Positions 25,878 to 34,930 of a DNA stretch of 64,000 nucleotides are shown here, piece after piece. The DNA comes from Sedimenticola_A sp040506895 (GTDB taxonomy: Bacteria > Pseudomonadota > Gammaproteobacteria > Chromatiales > Chromatiaceae), in contig JBEVVY010000001.1 in NCBI GenBank assembly GCA_040506895.1, positions 558,001 to 622,000 on the forward strand. The letters run 5' to 3'. Numbering within the stretch: the stretch's first letter is position 1; each line of letters opens with the position of its first letter. The notes below the pieces were generated by a model that saw nothing but the letters and a program-made list of their open reading frames with translations, was not told the origin of the DNA and searched no databases. Made by a program: the position numbers and the translations under genes.

Positions 25878-27742
25878 TGAGTGCCCTGGATTCACGCCTG
25901 GCGGGCCTGCGGGAGCAGAGGCTGTTGACTGAACTGGATGTGCAGTTCGCTACGTTTATCTGCAGCCTGGAGGGTGGCGAAAATCCTGACCTCGGTATGG
26001 CCGCGGCACTGGTCAGCAACTGTACACAGACGGGGCATGTCTGCCTGCAGCTGGATGCCTGGGGCGGTGTCGTACTGGAGGATCCGGTTGGTGACAGGAT
26101 CGAGCTGCCGGAAAAGGGTCGCTGGATGGAAACCCTGCGCAGCGCGTCCGTGGTGGGAAGGCCGGGCGATTACAGGCCCCTGGTACTGGATGATGCGGGC
26201 CGGCTCTACCTCTACCGCTACTGGGATTATGAACAGCAGCTGGCGAGGGATGTACTTGAGCGTGCGGGTCGTGTATCGGAAGCGTTCGATGCCAACACCA
26301 CGCAGCGGCTGTTGCGGGAACTCTTTGCCGGGGATTCGGGTAGCCGGACAGACTGGCAGAAGGTGGCCGCGGCACTGGCAGTCAATCGCAATCTGAGTGT
26401 CATTACCGGGGGACCGGGCACGGGGAAGACAACCACCGTGGTTCGGATCCTGGCCCTGATGCTTCAACTCAGCGACAGGACGCCGGCCATTGCCCTGGCG
26501 GCACCGACCGGCAAGGCCGCAGCACGGCTGCAGGAATCGGTGCGCGGAGCCAAGCGGCGACTGGGTCTGGAGCCGTCGATCCTGGCGTCGATACCAGAAC
26601 ATGCGGTCACCCTCCATCGTCTGCTGGGTGGCGGACATGGCGCGGTGACTTTCCGTCATGGCAGGGATAATCCGCTGCCCCTGGATGTGCTGATCCTCGA
26701 TGAGGCGTCCATGGTCGATCTCGCCATGATGAGCAAACTGCTGCAGGCGCTGCCTGAAAAGTCGAGGCTTATTCTGCTGGGTGACCGCAACCAGCTCTCT
26801 TCGGTCGAGGCGGGAGCGGTGCTCGGCGATATCTGCAGCGACTGGTCCGGCTTCTCGGACAGGTTCAGAAAACAGCTGCAGCAGGTCACAGGGGAGACGC
26901 TTCCCGGCACGACAGGAGGTGTCGGACCGCTTTCGGATTCCATCGTTGAGCTCAGGCACAGTTACCGGTTCGGCAGTGGCAGTGGCATTGGCCGCCTCGC
27001 CGATGCAGTAAACCGCGGGGATGATGATGAAGCCCTAGCGCTGTTTGCATCCCCTGATCTGGATGACCTTCAATGGCACGGCGATAAGAGCAGTCCGGTG
27101 GAGATTGGGGCCCAGGGCTACAGGGGTTTCATGGAGCTGGTTGCCTCAGGTGCCGATGAGGCCACCCTGTTCGATGCATTCGAAGGTTTCCGGGTTCTGT
27201 GCGCCACAAGACGGGGAGAGCGTGGTCTCAACGCAATGAACGAGGGAATACGCAACCAGCTCGGAGAGTGTGGACTGGTAAAGGATACGGCCACCTGGTA
27301 TCCGGGACGCCCGGTGCTTATCACCCGCAACGATTACAACCTGCATCTCTATAACGGGGATATCGGCCTGGCACTCCCCAGGCGGGACGGCACCCTTGGG
27401 GTCTGCTTCCGCACACCGGAAGGTGAACTGCGCTGGTTTCCGCCTTCGCGCCTGCCTGAACATGAAACGGTGTTCGCCATGACGGTCCACAAGAGCCAGG
27501 GTTCAGAGTTTGGACGCGTCTTACTGGTGCTTCCGGACGAGGATCTGCCGATCCTTACAAGAGAGCTCCTTTATACCGGTTTGACACGAACTGTTAATAC
27601 ATTTGAAATCAGCGTGTTAGAGAATATATTCAGAATCGCTCTAAAGCGTGTTCTGAAAAGGAATTCCGGGTTGAAAGAGCAGTTCTGGAGGGCGAACCAG
27701 CTTCCTGGCGGACAGCTGCAGCTGCCAGGATTGGAGGAATGA
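25877..27742 (+). CDS. recD: Exodeoxyribonuclease V alpha chain RecD
   Basis: RecD is the 5'-3' helicase of RecBCD. The product of about 621 residues has Walker A VITGGPGTGKTTTVVRIL, APTGKAAARLQES, Walker B LDVLILDEASMVDLAMM, LILLGDRNQLSSVEAGAVLGDI and C-terminal MTVHKSQGSEFGRVLLVLP and LYTGLTRT. The ATG at 25877 overlaps the recB TGA by one base (TGATG); a GTG one codon upstream is possible. It completes the recCBD operon. Confidence 0.98.
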   Translation: MSALDSRLAGLREQRLLTELDVQFATFICSLEGGENPDLGMAAALVSNCTQTGHVCLQLDAWGGVVLEDPVGDRIELPEKGRWMETLRSASVVGRPGDYRPLVLDDAGRLYLYRYWDYEQQLARDVLERAGRVSEAFDANTTQRLLRELFAGDSGSRTDWQKVAAALAVNRNLSVITGGPGTGKTTTVVRILALMLQLSDRTPAIALAAPTGKAAARLQESVRGAKRRLGLEPSILASIPEHAVTLHRLLGGGHGAVTFRHGRDNPLPLDVLILDEASMVDLAMMSKLLQALPEKSRLILLGDRNQLSSVEAGAVLGDICSDWSGFSDRFRKQLQQVTGETLPGTTGGVGPLSDSIVELRHSYRFGSGSGIGRLADAVNRGDDDEALALFASPDLDDLQWHGDKSSPVEIGAQGYRGFMELVASGADEATLFDAFEGFRVLCATRRGERGLNAMNEGIRNQLGECGLVKDTATWYPGRPVLITRNDYNLHLYNGDIGLALPRRDGTLGVCFRTPEGELRWFPPSRLPEHETVFAMTVHKSQGSEFGRVLLVLPDEDLPILTRELLYTGLTRTVNTFEISVLENIFRIALKRVLKRNSGLKEQFWRANQLPGGQLQLPGLEE

Positions 27743-27879
27743 CGGAATCAAATCACAGATTGAGTGGAGAAACACGGGGGAATCACTTGATTCCTAAGAA
27801 GAAATGGGCCGATAATAACCGAATCATTTATGTGGGTAATGATGGAGTTGTTACCACACCTCTAGAAAACTGCCACTGA
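27739..27879 (+). CDS. Possible small ORF translationally coupled to recD
   Basis: An ATG overlaps the recD TGA (ATGA) and opens a 46-codon frame ending at TGA 27877-27879. The peptide is basic in the middle (IPKKKWADNN) and then IIYVGNDGVVTTPLENCH. The coupling arrangement is the main support; no family is recognised and chance is possible. Confidence 0.25.
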   Translation: MTESNHRLSGETRGNHLIPKKKWADNNRIIYVGNDGVVTTPLENCH

Positions 27880-28009
27880 TTCCCGGAATGATCGGTACGG
27901 GGATCTGCGGATAAGCAGACCATAGAAGTCAGCTGTTCGGGCGGTTTATGGTCGGTGCCGGAAGGGTATTCCGTCACGCGGACCTTAATTTTTGGGAGAC
28001 GATAGGCCA

Positions 28010-28741
28010 ATGCACAACATAATGGTGCTCAATGCCAAAGGTGGCTGTGGGAAGACCACGATCGCCACTACGCTTGCCTGTTACTTTTCGGCGCAGGGCT
28101 TCAAGACTGCCCTGATGGACTTCGATCCCCAGCGCTCGAGTACGCGCTGGCTGGAGGTCCGTTCGCCCGAGAACCCGGATATACGCCCCATCGATGCCAC
28201 CAAGCCGGCAACGGGGGTAACTCGCACCTGGCAGCTCTACTCGGGGCAGGGTACTGATGTGGTGATCATCGATACCCCGGCCGGTTCAAGTGGAGGCCAG
28301 CTGACCGATTATCTGAACCGTGCAGATACCATCATCATCCCCGTCATGGCCTCGATTATCGATCTCAATGCGGTTGAGGATTTTCTCGAGGGTCTTCTCA
28401 AAATGTCCAGGCACCGCCTGAACGGCAAACGGGTCTGCCTGGTCGCGAACCGGGTAAGAACGAAAAATTCGAATATTTACAAGCAGATTGAAGCACTCTC
28501 GGAAAAGACGGGCATTCCCCTCGTGGCCAGCCTGAGGGATACCCAGAATTATCCCATTGCCATGGAATCGGGAATCGGAATCTGCGAACTGAAGAGCACC
28601 CGCTCCACACGCAAGGACAGGAAGCAGCTTCAGCCCCTGACCGACTGGTTGCACGACGGTCTGCCCGAAACCATCACGGAGAACCTGCCCGACAGCCGGG
28701 AACCCCAGTGGCAGCAGCCCCTGGCCGCGGCAGCCAACTAA
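28010..28741 (+). CDS. ParA family ATPase
   Basis: This 243-residue protein is a deviant Walker-type P-loop ATPase of the ParA/MinD family: MVLNAKGGCGKTTIATTLA at the N-terminus carries the deviant Walker A (K-G-G-C-G-K-T-T), LMDFDPQRSSTRWLEVR the A' motif, and VVIIDTPAGSSGG the Walker B region. No parB lies beside it, so it is an orphan ParA rather than a standard chromosome partition locus; roles could include positioning of a polar or flagellar-type structure, but nothing nearby tells which. The ATG at 28010 follows GGGAGACGATAGG. Confidence 0.9.
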   Translation: MHNIMVLNAKGGCGKTTIATTLACYFSAQGFKTALMDFDPQRSSTRWLEVRSPENPDIRPIDATKPATGVTRTWQLYSGQGTDVVIIDTPAGSSGGQLTDYLNRADTIIIPVMASIIDLNAVEDFLEGLLKMSRHRLNGKRVCLVANRVRTKNSNIYKQIEALSEKTGIPLVASLRDTQNYPIAMESGIGICELKSTRSTRKDRKQLQPLTDWLHDGLPETITENLPDSREPQWQQPLAAAAN

Positions 28742-28748
28742 TCCGGAG

Positions 28749-28795
28749 GGCCGCGTAAAGCGGCCTTCTGATACATCCGATCAGTATTTTTTTTT
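28749..28795 (+). terminator. Terminator region after the parA-like gene
   Basis: GGCCGC-GTAAA-GCGGCC forms a strong hairpin at 28749-28765, and a second, shorter one, CTGAT (28768-28772) with ATCAG (28780-28784), precedes nine T residues at 28787-28795. Together they are likely to end the transcript. Confidence 0.65.
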
Positions 28796-29071
28796 ACTCC
28801 TGCATAAATATAAATTAGGGATGAGACCCAGACTCTTGTGGTACCGTATTGCGTGCTGTACGAGGGGAGGGGCTGTGGATTTCGACCCGGTTCGATCCAC
28901 CTGCTGACCACATACAGACTTAAGAAAAAATTCTGAATCTGGCCGGAGCCAACTGATAGATATCAAGTCCCGGTCAAACTATTTGACAGAACATTGTGGC
29001 CTGCCACCGCTGACAAGAACTAAACAGAGAGGCAGTGCTGTTCCTTTTCAACTCTAGGGAGACGAAGCGAG
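28796..29071. other. Intergenic region between the parA terminator and sat
   Basis: No open frame of note was found. A TTGACA hexamer at 28983-28988 could be a -35 box for sat, but no good -10 box was seen at the right spacing. Nothing else could be identified. Confidence 0.4.
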
Positions 29072-30262
29072 ATGATCAAGCCCGTCGGATCCGACACACT
29101 CCAACCACTGTTTGTCTATGACACCGACAAACACCACGAACTGATGCGCGAAGCAGCAGAGCTGCCTTCCGTGGTGATCAGTTCCCAGGCAGCCGGTAAT
29201 GCGGTCATGATGGGCGCAGGGTACTTCTCACCGCTCAAAGGCTTCATGAACGTTGCCGATGCCATGGGTTGTGCCGAAAAGATGCAGATGACCGATGGGA
29301 GCTTCTTCCCTGTACCGGTTATGTGTCTGCTGGACAACGTCGATGCTATCAAGGATGCCAAGCGCATTGCCCTGCGTGATCCCAACATGGAAGGCAATCC
29401 TGTACTGGCCGTGATGGACGTCGAGGCGATCGAAGAGGTCACCGACGAGCAGATGGCCGTGATGACCGACAAGGTCTACCGTACTGACGATCCGGAGCAT
29501 CCCGGTGTTGCCGCGTTCAACTCCCAGGGTCGCCTGGCCGTTTCCGGCTCCATCCAGGTGCTGCACTTCAGCTACTTCCAGGATGATTTCCCCGATACTT
29601 TCCGCACCGCCGTTGAGATCCGCAACGAGGTGATGGAGCGTGGCTGGAAGACCATCGTCGCCTTCCAGACCCGTAATCCCATGCACCGTGCACACGAGGA
29701 GCTGTGCAAGATGGCCATGGACGCCGTTGATGCCGATGGCGTTGTCATCCACATGCTGCTGGGTAAGCTCAAGCCCGGCGATATCCCGGCCCCCGTACGT
29801 GATGCCGCTATCCGCAAGATGGCTGAGCTCTACTTCCCACCCAACAGCGTGATGATCACCGGTTATGGCTTCGACATGCTCTATGCAGGTCCCCGTGAAG
29901 CTGTTCTGCACGCCTACTTCCGTCAGAATATGGGTGCCACCCACTTCATCATCGGTCGCGATCACGCCGGTGTGGGTGACTACTACGGTGCGTTCGACGC
30001 GCAGACCATCTTCGATGACGAGGTACCTGAAGGTTCACTGGATATCCAGATCTTCAACGCTGACCACACCGCGTACTCCAAGAAGCTCAACCGCGTTGTG
30101 ATGATGCGCGATGCGCCTGATCACTCTAAAGAGGACTTCGTTCTGCTCTCCGGCACCAAGGTGCGTGAGATGCTGGGCCAGGGCATGGCGCCCCCTCCGG
30201 AGTTTTCACGTCCCGAGGTTGCAGAGATCCTGATGGACTACTACCAGTCCCTGAACAGCTAA
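29072..30262 (+). CDS. sat: Sulfate adenylyltransferase (ATP sulfurylase), dissimilatory type
   Basis: Sat interconverts APS plus pyrophosphate and ATP plus sulfate. The 396-residue product is the homo-oligomeric Sat type, not the assimilatory CysDN pair. It has AAGNAVMMGAGYFSPLKGFM, the substrate-binding VAFQTRNPMHRAHEELCKMA (QxRNPxHxAHE), VIHMLLGKLKPGDIP and HFIIGRDHAGVGDYYGAFD (GRDHAG). In sulfur-oxidising gammaproteobacteria this enzyme works in the reverse direction, making ATP from APS, usually with AprAB/AprM; those genes are not in this window. The GGGAGACGAAGCGAG before the ATG is a good ribosome-binding site. A strong terminator follows, so it is monocistronic. Confidence 0.97.
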   Translation: MIKPVGSDTLQPLFVYDTDKHHELMREAAELPSVVISSQAAGNAVMMGAGYFSPLKGFMNVADAMGCAEKMQMTDGSFFPVPVMCLLDNVDAIKDAKRIALRDPNMEGNPVLAVMDVEAIEEVTDEQMAVMTDKVYRTDDPEHPGVAAFNSQGRLAVSGSIQVLHFSYFQDDFPDTFRTAVEIRNEVMERGWKTIVAFQTRNPMHRAHEELCKMAMDAVDADGVVIHMLLGKLKPGDIPAPVRDAAIRKMAELYFPPNSVMITGYGFDMLYAGPREAVLHAYFRQNMGATHFIIGRDHAGVGDYYGAFDAQTIFDDEVPEGSLDIQIFNADHTAYSKKLNRVVMMRDAPDHSKEDFVLLSGTKVREMLGQGMAPPPEFSRPEVAEILMDYYQSLNS

Positions 30263-30290
30263 ACCCTGTTCAGACAGATCGCTGGATCTG

Positions 30291-30329
30291 AAAAAGCCCG
30301 CTTTCCGAGAGGAAAGCGGGCTTTTTTTT
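30291..30329 (+). terminator. Strong intrinsic terminator after sat
   Basis: The arms AAGCCCGCTTTCC and GGAAAGCGGGCTT pair perfectly around GAGA and are followed by a run of eight T residues. The A-rich left flank means it may also act for the convergent pentapeptide-repeat gene. Confidence 0.95.
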
Positions 30330-30376
30330 CGGGAGACTGCAGCGGTTTTTTCCCATCGCAACCTCGAGTTTCAACG

Positions 30377-31231
30377 TCAGCGCAAGTTGGTCTTGTAGGA
30401 CGGATACTTGGCATTGAGGGCCTTGGAGAAGTTGGCGAAATCCATGGTCACGGTGGCCAGTTCCACGCCCTCGAAGTTGGCGCCTTCCACGTTGGCGCGC
30501 CTCAGAATCGCTCCGCCCATCACCGCGTTGCTGAGATCCACGTGGCTCAGGTTGGCATGTTTCATATTGGTGTCTTCAGCGGAGATGTTGCGCATCTTCG
30601 CATGCGAGAGATCTGACGCCTCCATGTTGGCCAGGTTGATGACAGTGAAACCTTCAGCGACACAACTCTCCAGTACGGCGTTCACCAGCTTGCTGCGTAT
30701 CATGTTGGCATCGTTGAGATGACTGTCGCAGAGATTGGCCTCACTGAGATCGGCCTCCCTGAGATTGGCCTTGATGAAGAGGGCATTTTGGGCTGTTACA
30801 CCCCTCAGATTGCATCGGAAGAAGTCGGCTCCACGCATATCCGCACGGGACAGGTTGGCGCCTTCAAGATTGCTCTGCCTGAGCTCGACTTCACGAAGAT
30901 CAGCCCTCGACAGATTGGCGCCGGAGAGATCGCACTCCCGCATGATGGCGGCACTTGAAGATTGATCGGCACCAATTTTGGCATTCGTGAGATTGGCGTT
31001 CTTGAGGTTCACACCAACCATCTGGGCGCCTGATAACATCGCCTGTTCCAGGTTCGCTTCAGCCAGGTCGGCATTGGCGAGATCAGCAAAATTCAACAGC
31101 GCCCCCCGCAGGTCGGTGTTACTCAGATCCGCGCCTTCCAGGTACATCTCCCTGAGGTCAGCACCGGCCAGGGATTCACCTTCTATGGTAAACAGAACGT
31201 CACCAGTTTCTTTGTGCCTGATTTCGACCAT
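30377..31231 (-). CDS. Pentapeptide-repeat protein
   Basis: This 284-residue protein is made of tandem A(D/N)LxX pentapeptides from about residue 20 to 260 (for example LAGADLREMYLEGADLSNTD), predicted to fold as a right-handed quadrilateral beta helix. A short non-repeat N-terminal strand region (VEIRHKETGDVLFTIEGESL) precedes it. There is no signal peptide. Pentapeptide proteins include gyrase-protecting Qnr/MfpA, but most have no known role, and nothing here links it to gyrase. It converges on sat, separated by the strong terminator. Confidence 0.93.
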   Translation of the reverse strand: MVEIRHKETGDVLFTIEGESLAGADLREMYLEGADLSNTDLRGALLNFADLANADLAEANLEQAMLSGAQMVGVNLKNANLTNAKIGADQSSSAAIMRECDLSGANLSRADLREVELRQSNLEGANLSRADMRGADFFRCNLRGVTAQNALFIKANLREADLSEANLCDSHLNDANMIRSKLVNAVLESCVAEGFTVINLANMEASDLSHAKMRNISAEDTNMKHANLSHVDLSNAVMGGAILRRANVEGANFEGVELATVTMDFANFSKALNAKYPSYKTNLR

Positions 31232-31482
31232 CTGTAACTCCCTTTTTTTCTGAATTTATTTACCTGTCATCTATTTCCAGAATAGCAGTCATATTGCCCG
31301 TCAGGAAGCTGTGATTTATCTCTGTTTGATCCTGCTCTAGGTTTTCCATTTTCCACCGTTTTTGCTGATGTAAATCAATTAACGGCATAGACCCTCACAG
31401 ATCCCGCTGTCGGTCATCTGAATCATGTACTAGTTATTTAATTAAATAATAGGATATTTCTTTCACTCGGGGAGAACGGTAC

Positions 31483-34400
31483 ATGGCCAGGCGTCCCCCG
31501 AAATACAGGTCGAGACGACCTGCATTGACCCACCCGGCGATACCCCATGAAGTGGTTACACCGTTGGGTCTGGCGGGGAATATCGCGCGCCTTTTCATCG
31601 AATCACCTCTCTCCCCCCTGCTGCTGTTGGCGACGCTCTTTATCGGCATGCTGGGCCTGATGTTCACGCCACGCCAGGAAGACCCCGAGATCTCCGTTCC
31701 CATGGTGGATGTTTTTATCAGTTACCCGGGTGTCTCGGCTGAACAGGTGGCAGCGTTGGCCATCGATCCGCTTGAACGGATGATGAGCGAGATTCCCGGT
31801 GTAAAACATGTCTACTCCGCATCGCAGCGGGAGCAGGGGATGGTGACGGTTCGCTTCATCGTGGGAGAGGAACTGGGGCCATCCATCGTCAAGGTTCATG
31901 ACAAGCTGCAGTCGAACCTCGACAAGATGCCACCGGGGGTTTCCATGCCCTTGGTGAAACCCAAGGGTATCGACGATGTACCCGTTGTCACCATCACCCT
32001 CTGGTCCGACCAGACAGACGATAGCTCACTGAGAATTCTGGCCCAGGATGTACTGCAGCGTCTGAAAGAGGTTAAAGACACGGGCCAGGGGTTCGTGGTC
32101 GGAGGGCGTCCGCGGGAGATACGAATGGAGGTCGATCCGGGGCGCCTGGCCGGATTTGATGTAACGCTTGATACCCTGGCGGCTACCATACGTTCGGCCA
32201 ACGGGGAGAAGGGCACCGGCTCCATGGAGACAAAGGATACTTCGTTTCGGGTCTCTTCCGGGGCATTTCTAAAGTCCGCCGAGGATGTGGCCAGGCTTGT
32301 GGTGACCTCACGCCATGGCCAGCCAGTCTATGTCAGGGACCTGGCCAGGGTGGTCGACGGTCCGGCAGAGGCTGAGCAGCTCGTGATGTATCACTCCGGG
32401 CCAGCCGGGATGGCGGGGGAGCCGGTCACCGAGGGTGCAGCGGCGGTCACCATTGCCCTCGCGAAGAAAGAGGGCACCAACGGTGTGACCATTGCCGACA
32501 ATATCCTGGAACGGCTGGAGTCCCTGAAGGGGAGCCTGGTTCCGGAGAATGTACACGCATCGATAACGCGAAACTACGGCAAGACGGCCAATGACAAGGT
32601 CAACGAACTTCTGGCCGCTCTGTTGGGTGCGGCGATCGCCGTCAGCCTGCTCTGCTGGATAACCATCGGTACGCGTCCTGCACTGGTAGTGATCGTCATC
32701 ATTCCCGTGGTCATCCTGATCACGATCTGGTCCGCCTGGATTCTCGACTACACGATCAACCGGGTAAGCCTGTTCGCGCTTATCTTTGCCATCGGTATCC
32801 TGGTGGATGACGCCACGGTGGTGGTTGAGAATATCTTCCGACGCTGGCTCCACGATGACACCACCAGCGTGGAGACCGCGGTCGATGCTGTACGGGAAGT
32901 GGGTAATCCCACCATTATCGCCACCCTGACAGTACTGGCGGCACTGCTGCCGATGGGATTTGTCAGCGGCATGATGGGTCCCTACATGCTGCCAATACCG
33001 CTGCTCGCCTCGGTGGCAATGATCTTTTCTCTGTTCGCGGCTTTCGTCTTCACCCCCTGGTTCGCAATGAAACTGCGTCCCTCAATGGGATCGCTGAAAC
33101 GTGCCGAGGTACGTGAAGGGAAGATTCAGGACGGCATAGGCCGCTATTACCGACCGTTCATCGAACCACTGGTAAACAGCCGCTTCAAGGGACGCGTGTT
33201 TCTGTGGGGCATCGTGGCCTCCTTCTTCCTGGCCTGCAGCATGTTCTATACCCAGGCAGTGACGGTGAAGATGCTGCCGTTCGATAACAAGCCTGAGTTC
33301 AATGTCGTCATCAACATGCCTGAGGGGACCAGCCTGCCGGTCACCGCCAACCTGACCTACAGGATGGTGCGGGCATTGAGGGAACTGCCTGAGGTAACCG
33401 CAATGCAGTCTTACGTGGGTACGGCCTCACCCTTCAACTTCAACGGCATGGTGCGTCATTACTACCTGCGCCAGGCCTCGTGGGAAGCCGATATCCAGGT
33501 GATGCTGACGGATAAAGGGGAGCGTGATCGAAGCAGTCATGAGCTGGCGGTCGCTGCACGCGCCCTGTTGACCCCTCTGGCCAGGGAGCATGGTGCCCGC
33601 ATAGCGGTGGTGGAGATGCCACCGGGGCCACCGGTACTGCAGACAGTGGTCGCGGAGGTCTACGGTCCTGATGATCAGACCCGGCGGCAGGTGACCCGGG
33701 ACCTGCAACGGATGTTCGAGCAGGTGGAGAACCTGGTGGACGTCGATACCTATATGACCGATGAGTATGAACGGTGGCACTTTGCGGTTGATACCGAAAA
33801 GGCGACCCGCAGGGGAGTTTCTGTCGAGTCTATCAATCGTAACCTGGAGATGGCGATGGGCGGCTACCGCCTCGGTGATGTGAAACGTGGTTCCGTACTC
33901 GAACCCACATACCTGGTGATGCAGCTGCCCCTCAACCGGCGATCTGAACTGGCCAAACTCGCGGTACTGCCGGTCGCTTCAGAATCCGGACAGACAGTTC
34001 CTCTCTCCGAGCTGGGGCAATTCAAGCGTATTGCCGAGGAGAGTGTGGTTTATCACAAGGACTTGAGAACCATAGAGTATGTTACCGGAGAGATGGAGGG
34101 CCGGCTGGGTGCACCCATATACGGTATGCTCGGTGTCGAGGAACAGCTGAATGACTACACGGCCCCAGATGGGGTCAGCATGACGGGAACCCTCACAGGT
34201 GCCCCTGGGAAATCCGGCGTTTCCGCTTTCGAGTGGAGTGGCGAGTGGGTCGTTACCTACGAGACGTTCCGTGATCTCGGCCTGGCTTTCGCCGCAGCGC
34301 TGGTGCTGATCTACATACTGCTGGTCTGGGAGTTCGGCAACTTTATCCAGCCTGCGATCATCATGGCCCCGATCCCACTGACCCTGATCGGCATCATACC

Positions 34401-34788
34401 CGGACACTGGGTCCTGGGTGCAGAGTTCACTGCAACCTCAATGATCGGCTTTATCGCACTGGCGGGAATCGAGGTTCGCAACTCGATCCTGCTGGTCGAT
34501 TTTGCAAAGAACGAGATGCACAGGGGTAGGAAGGTTCGAGAGGCGGTGATCATGGCAGGGCAGATCAGGATGCGCCCGATCTGGGTTACTGATCTGACCA
34601 TGATGGCGGGAGCCTTTGCCATTCTCTTCGATCCGATCTTCCAGGGTATGGCCATCTCACTGCTGTTCGGTCCCGTGGTCGCCACCTCGTTGACCCTGAT
34701 CGTGGTGCCCCTGGGCTGCATATCCGCCTCGAAGGCCTTCTGCGATGTGAAAGAGCCTGACGCCGATACGGCGGACTGCCTGGACTGA
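31483..34788 (+). CDS. RND-family efflux transporter permease
   Basis: This 1101-residue protein is an AcrB/HAE1-like resistance-nodulation-division transporter: one N-terminal transmembrane helix, a large periplasmic domain, a block of six helices, then a repeat of the pattern. The TM4 proton-relay motif LFALIFAIGILVDDATVVVE contains the adjacent Asp pair typical of AcrB. The N-terminus carries a cytoplasmic extension of about 45 residues rich in Arg/Pro. No membrane-fusion protein or TolC-like gene is beside it, so its partners must be elsewhere or absent; substrate unknown. The ATG follows GGGGAGAACGGTAC. Confidence 0.93.
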   Translation: MARRPPKYRSRRPALTHPAIPHEVVTPLGLAGNIARLFIESPLSPLLLLATLFIGMLGLMFTPRQEDPEISVPMVDVFISYPGVSAEQVAALAIDPLERMMSEIPGVKHVYSASQREQGMVTVRFIVGEELGPSIVKVHDKLQSNLDKMPPGVSMPLVKPKGIDDVPVVTITLWSDQTDDSSLRILAQDVLQRLKEVKDTGQGFVVGGRPREIRMEVDPGRLAGFDVTLDTLAATIRSANGEKGTGSMETKDTSFRVSSGAFLKSAEDVARLVVTSRHGQPVYVRDLARVVDGPAEAEQLVMYHSGPAGMAGEPVTEGAAAVTIALAKKEGTNGVTIADNILERLESLKGSLVPENVHASITRNYGKTANDKVNELLAALLGAAIAVSLLCWITIGTRPALVVIVIIPVVILITIWSAWILDYTINRVSLFALIFAIGILVDDATVVVENIFRRWLHDDTTSVETAVDAVREVGNPTIIATLTVLAALLPMGFVSGMMGPYMLPIPLLASVAMIFSLFAAFVFTPWFAMKLRPSMGSLKRAEVREGKIQDGIGRYYRPFIEPLVNSRFKGRVFLWGIVASFFLACSMFYTQAVTVKMLPFDNKPEFNVVINMPEGTSLPVTANLTYRMVRALRELPEVTAMQSYVGTASPFNFNGMVRHYYLRQASWEADIQVMLTDKGERDRSSHELAVAARALLTPLAREHGARIAVVEMPPGPPVLQTVVAEVYGPDDQTRRQVTRDLQRMFEQVENLVDVDTYMTDEYERWHFAVDTEKATRRGVSVESINRNLEMAMGGYRLGDVKRGSVLEPTYLVMQLPLNRRSELAKLAVLPVASESGQTVPLSELGQFKRIAEESVVYHKDLRTIEYVTGEMEGRLGAPIYGMLGVEEQLNDYTAPDGVSMTGTLTGAPGKSGVSAFEWSGEWVVTYETFRDLGLAFAAALVLIYILLVWEFGNFIQPAIIMAPIPLTLIGIIPGHWVLGAEFTATSMIGFIALAGIEVRNSILLVDFAKNEMHRGRKVREAVIMAGQIRMRPIWVTDLTMMAGAFAILFDPIFQGMAISLLFGPVVATSLTLIVVPLGCISASKAFCDVKEPDADTADCLD

Positions 34789-34930
34789 AACTCCACACAC
34801 CAATGGATTCGACACACTGTCTCGGTGACGGTTAAGATCGGTATGTCTTGCAGTAACAAAAATAATCACGGGAGTTGCCGGATCAACCGGTTTGGCGATT
34901 TCCACGTTCCCAGCTTCGGAGGAGAGCCCT

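Noticed and set aside
28983..29011. Promoter for sat from TTGACA at 28983
   Set aside because: No -10 box at acceptable spacing was found, so it is noted only as a possible -35.
34789..34930. A SAM or other riboswitch before metY
   Set aside because: The 142-base leader shows only a short CCGG hairpin and none of the conserved riboswitch core elements that I could recognise.
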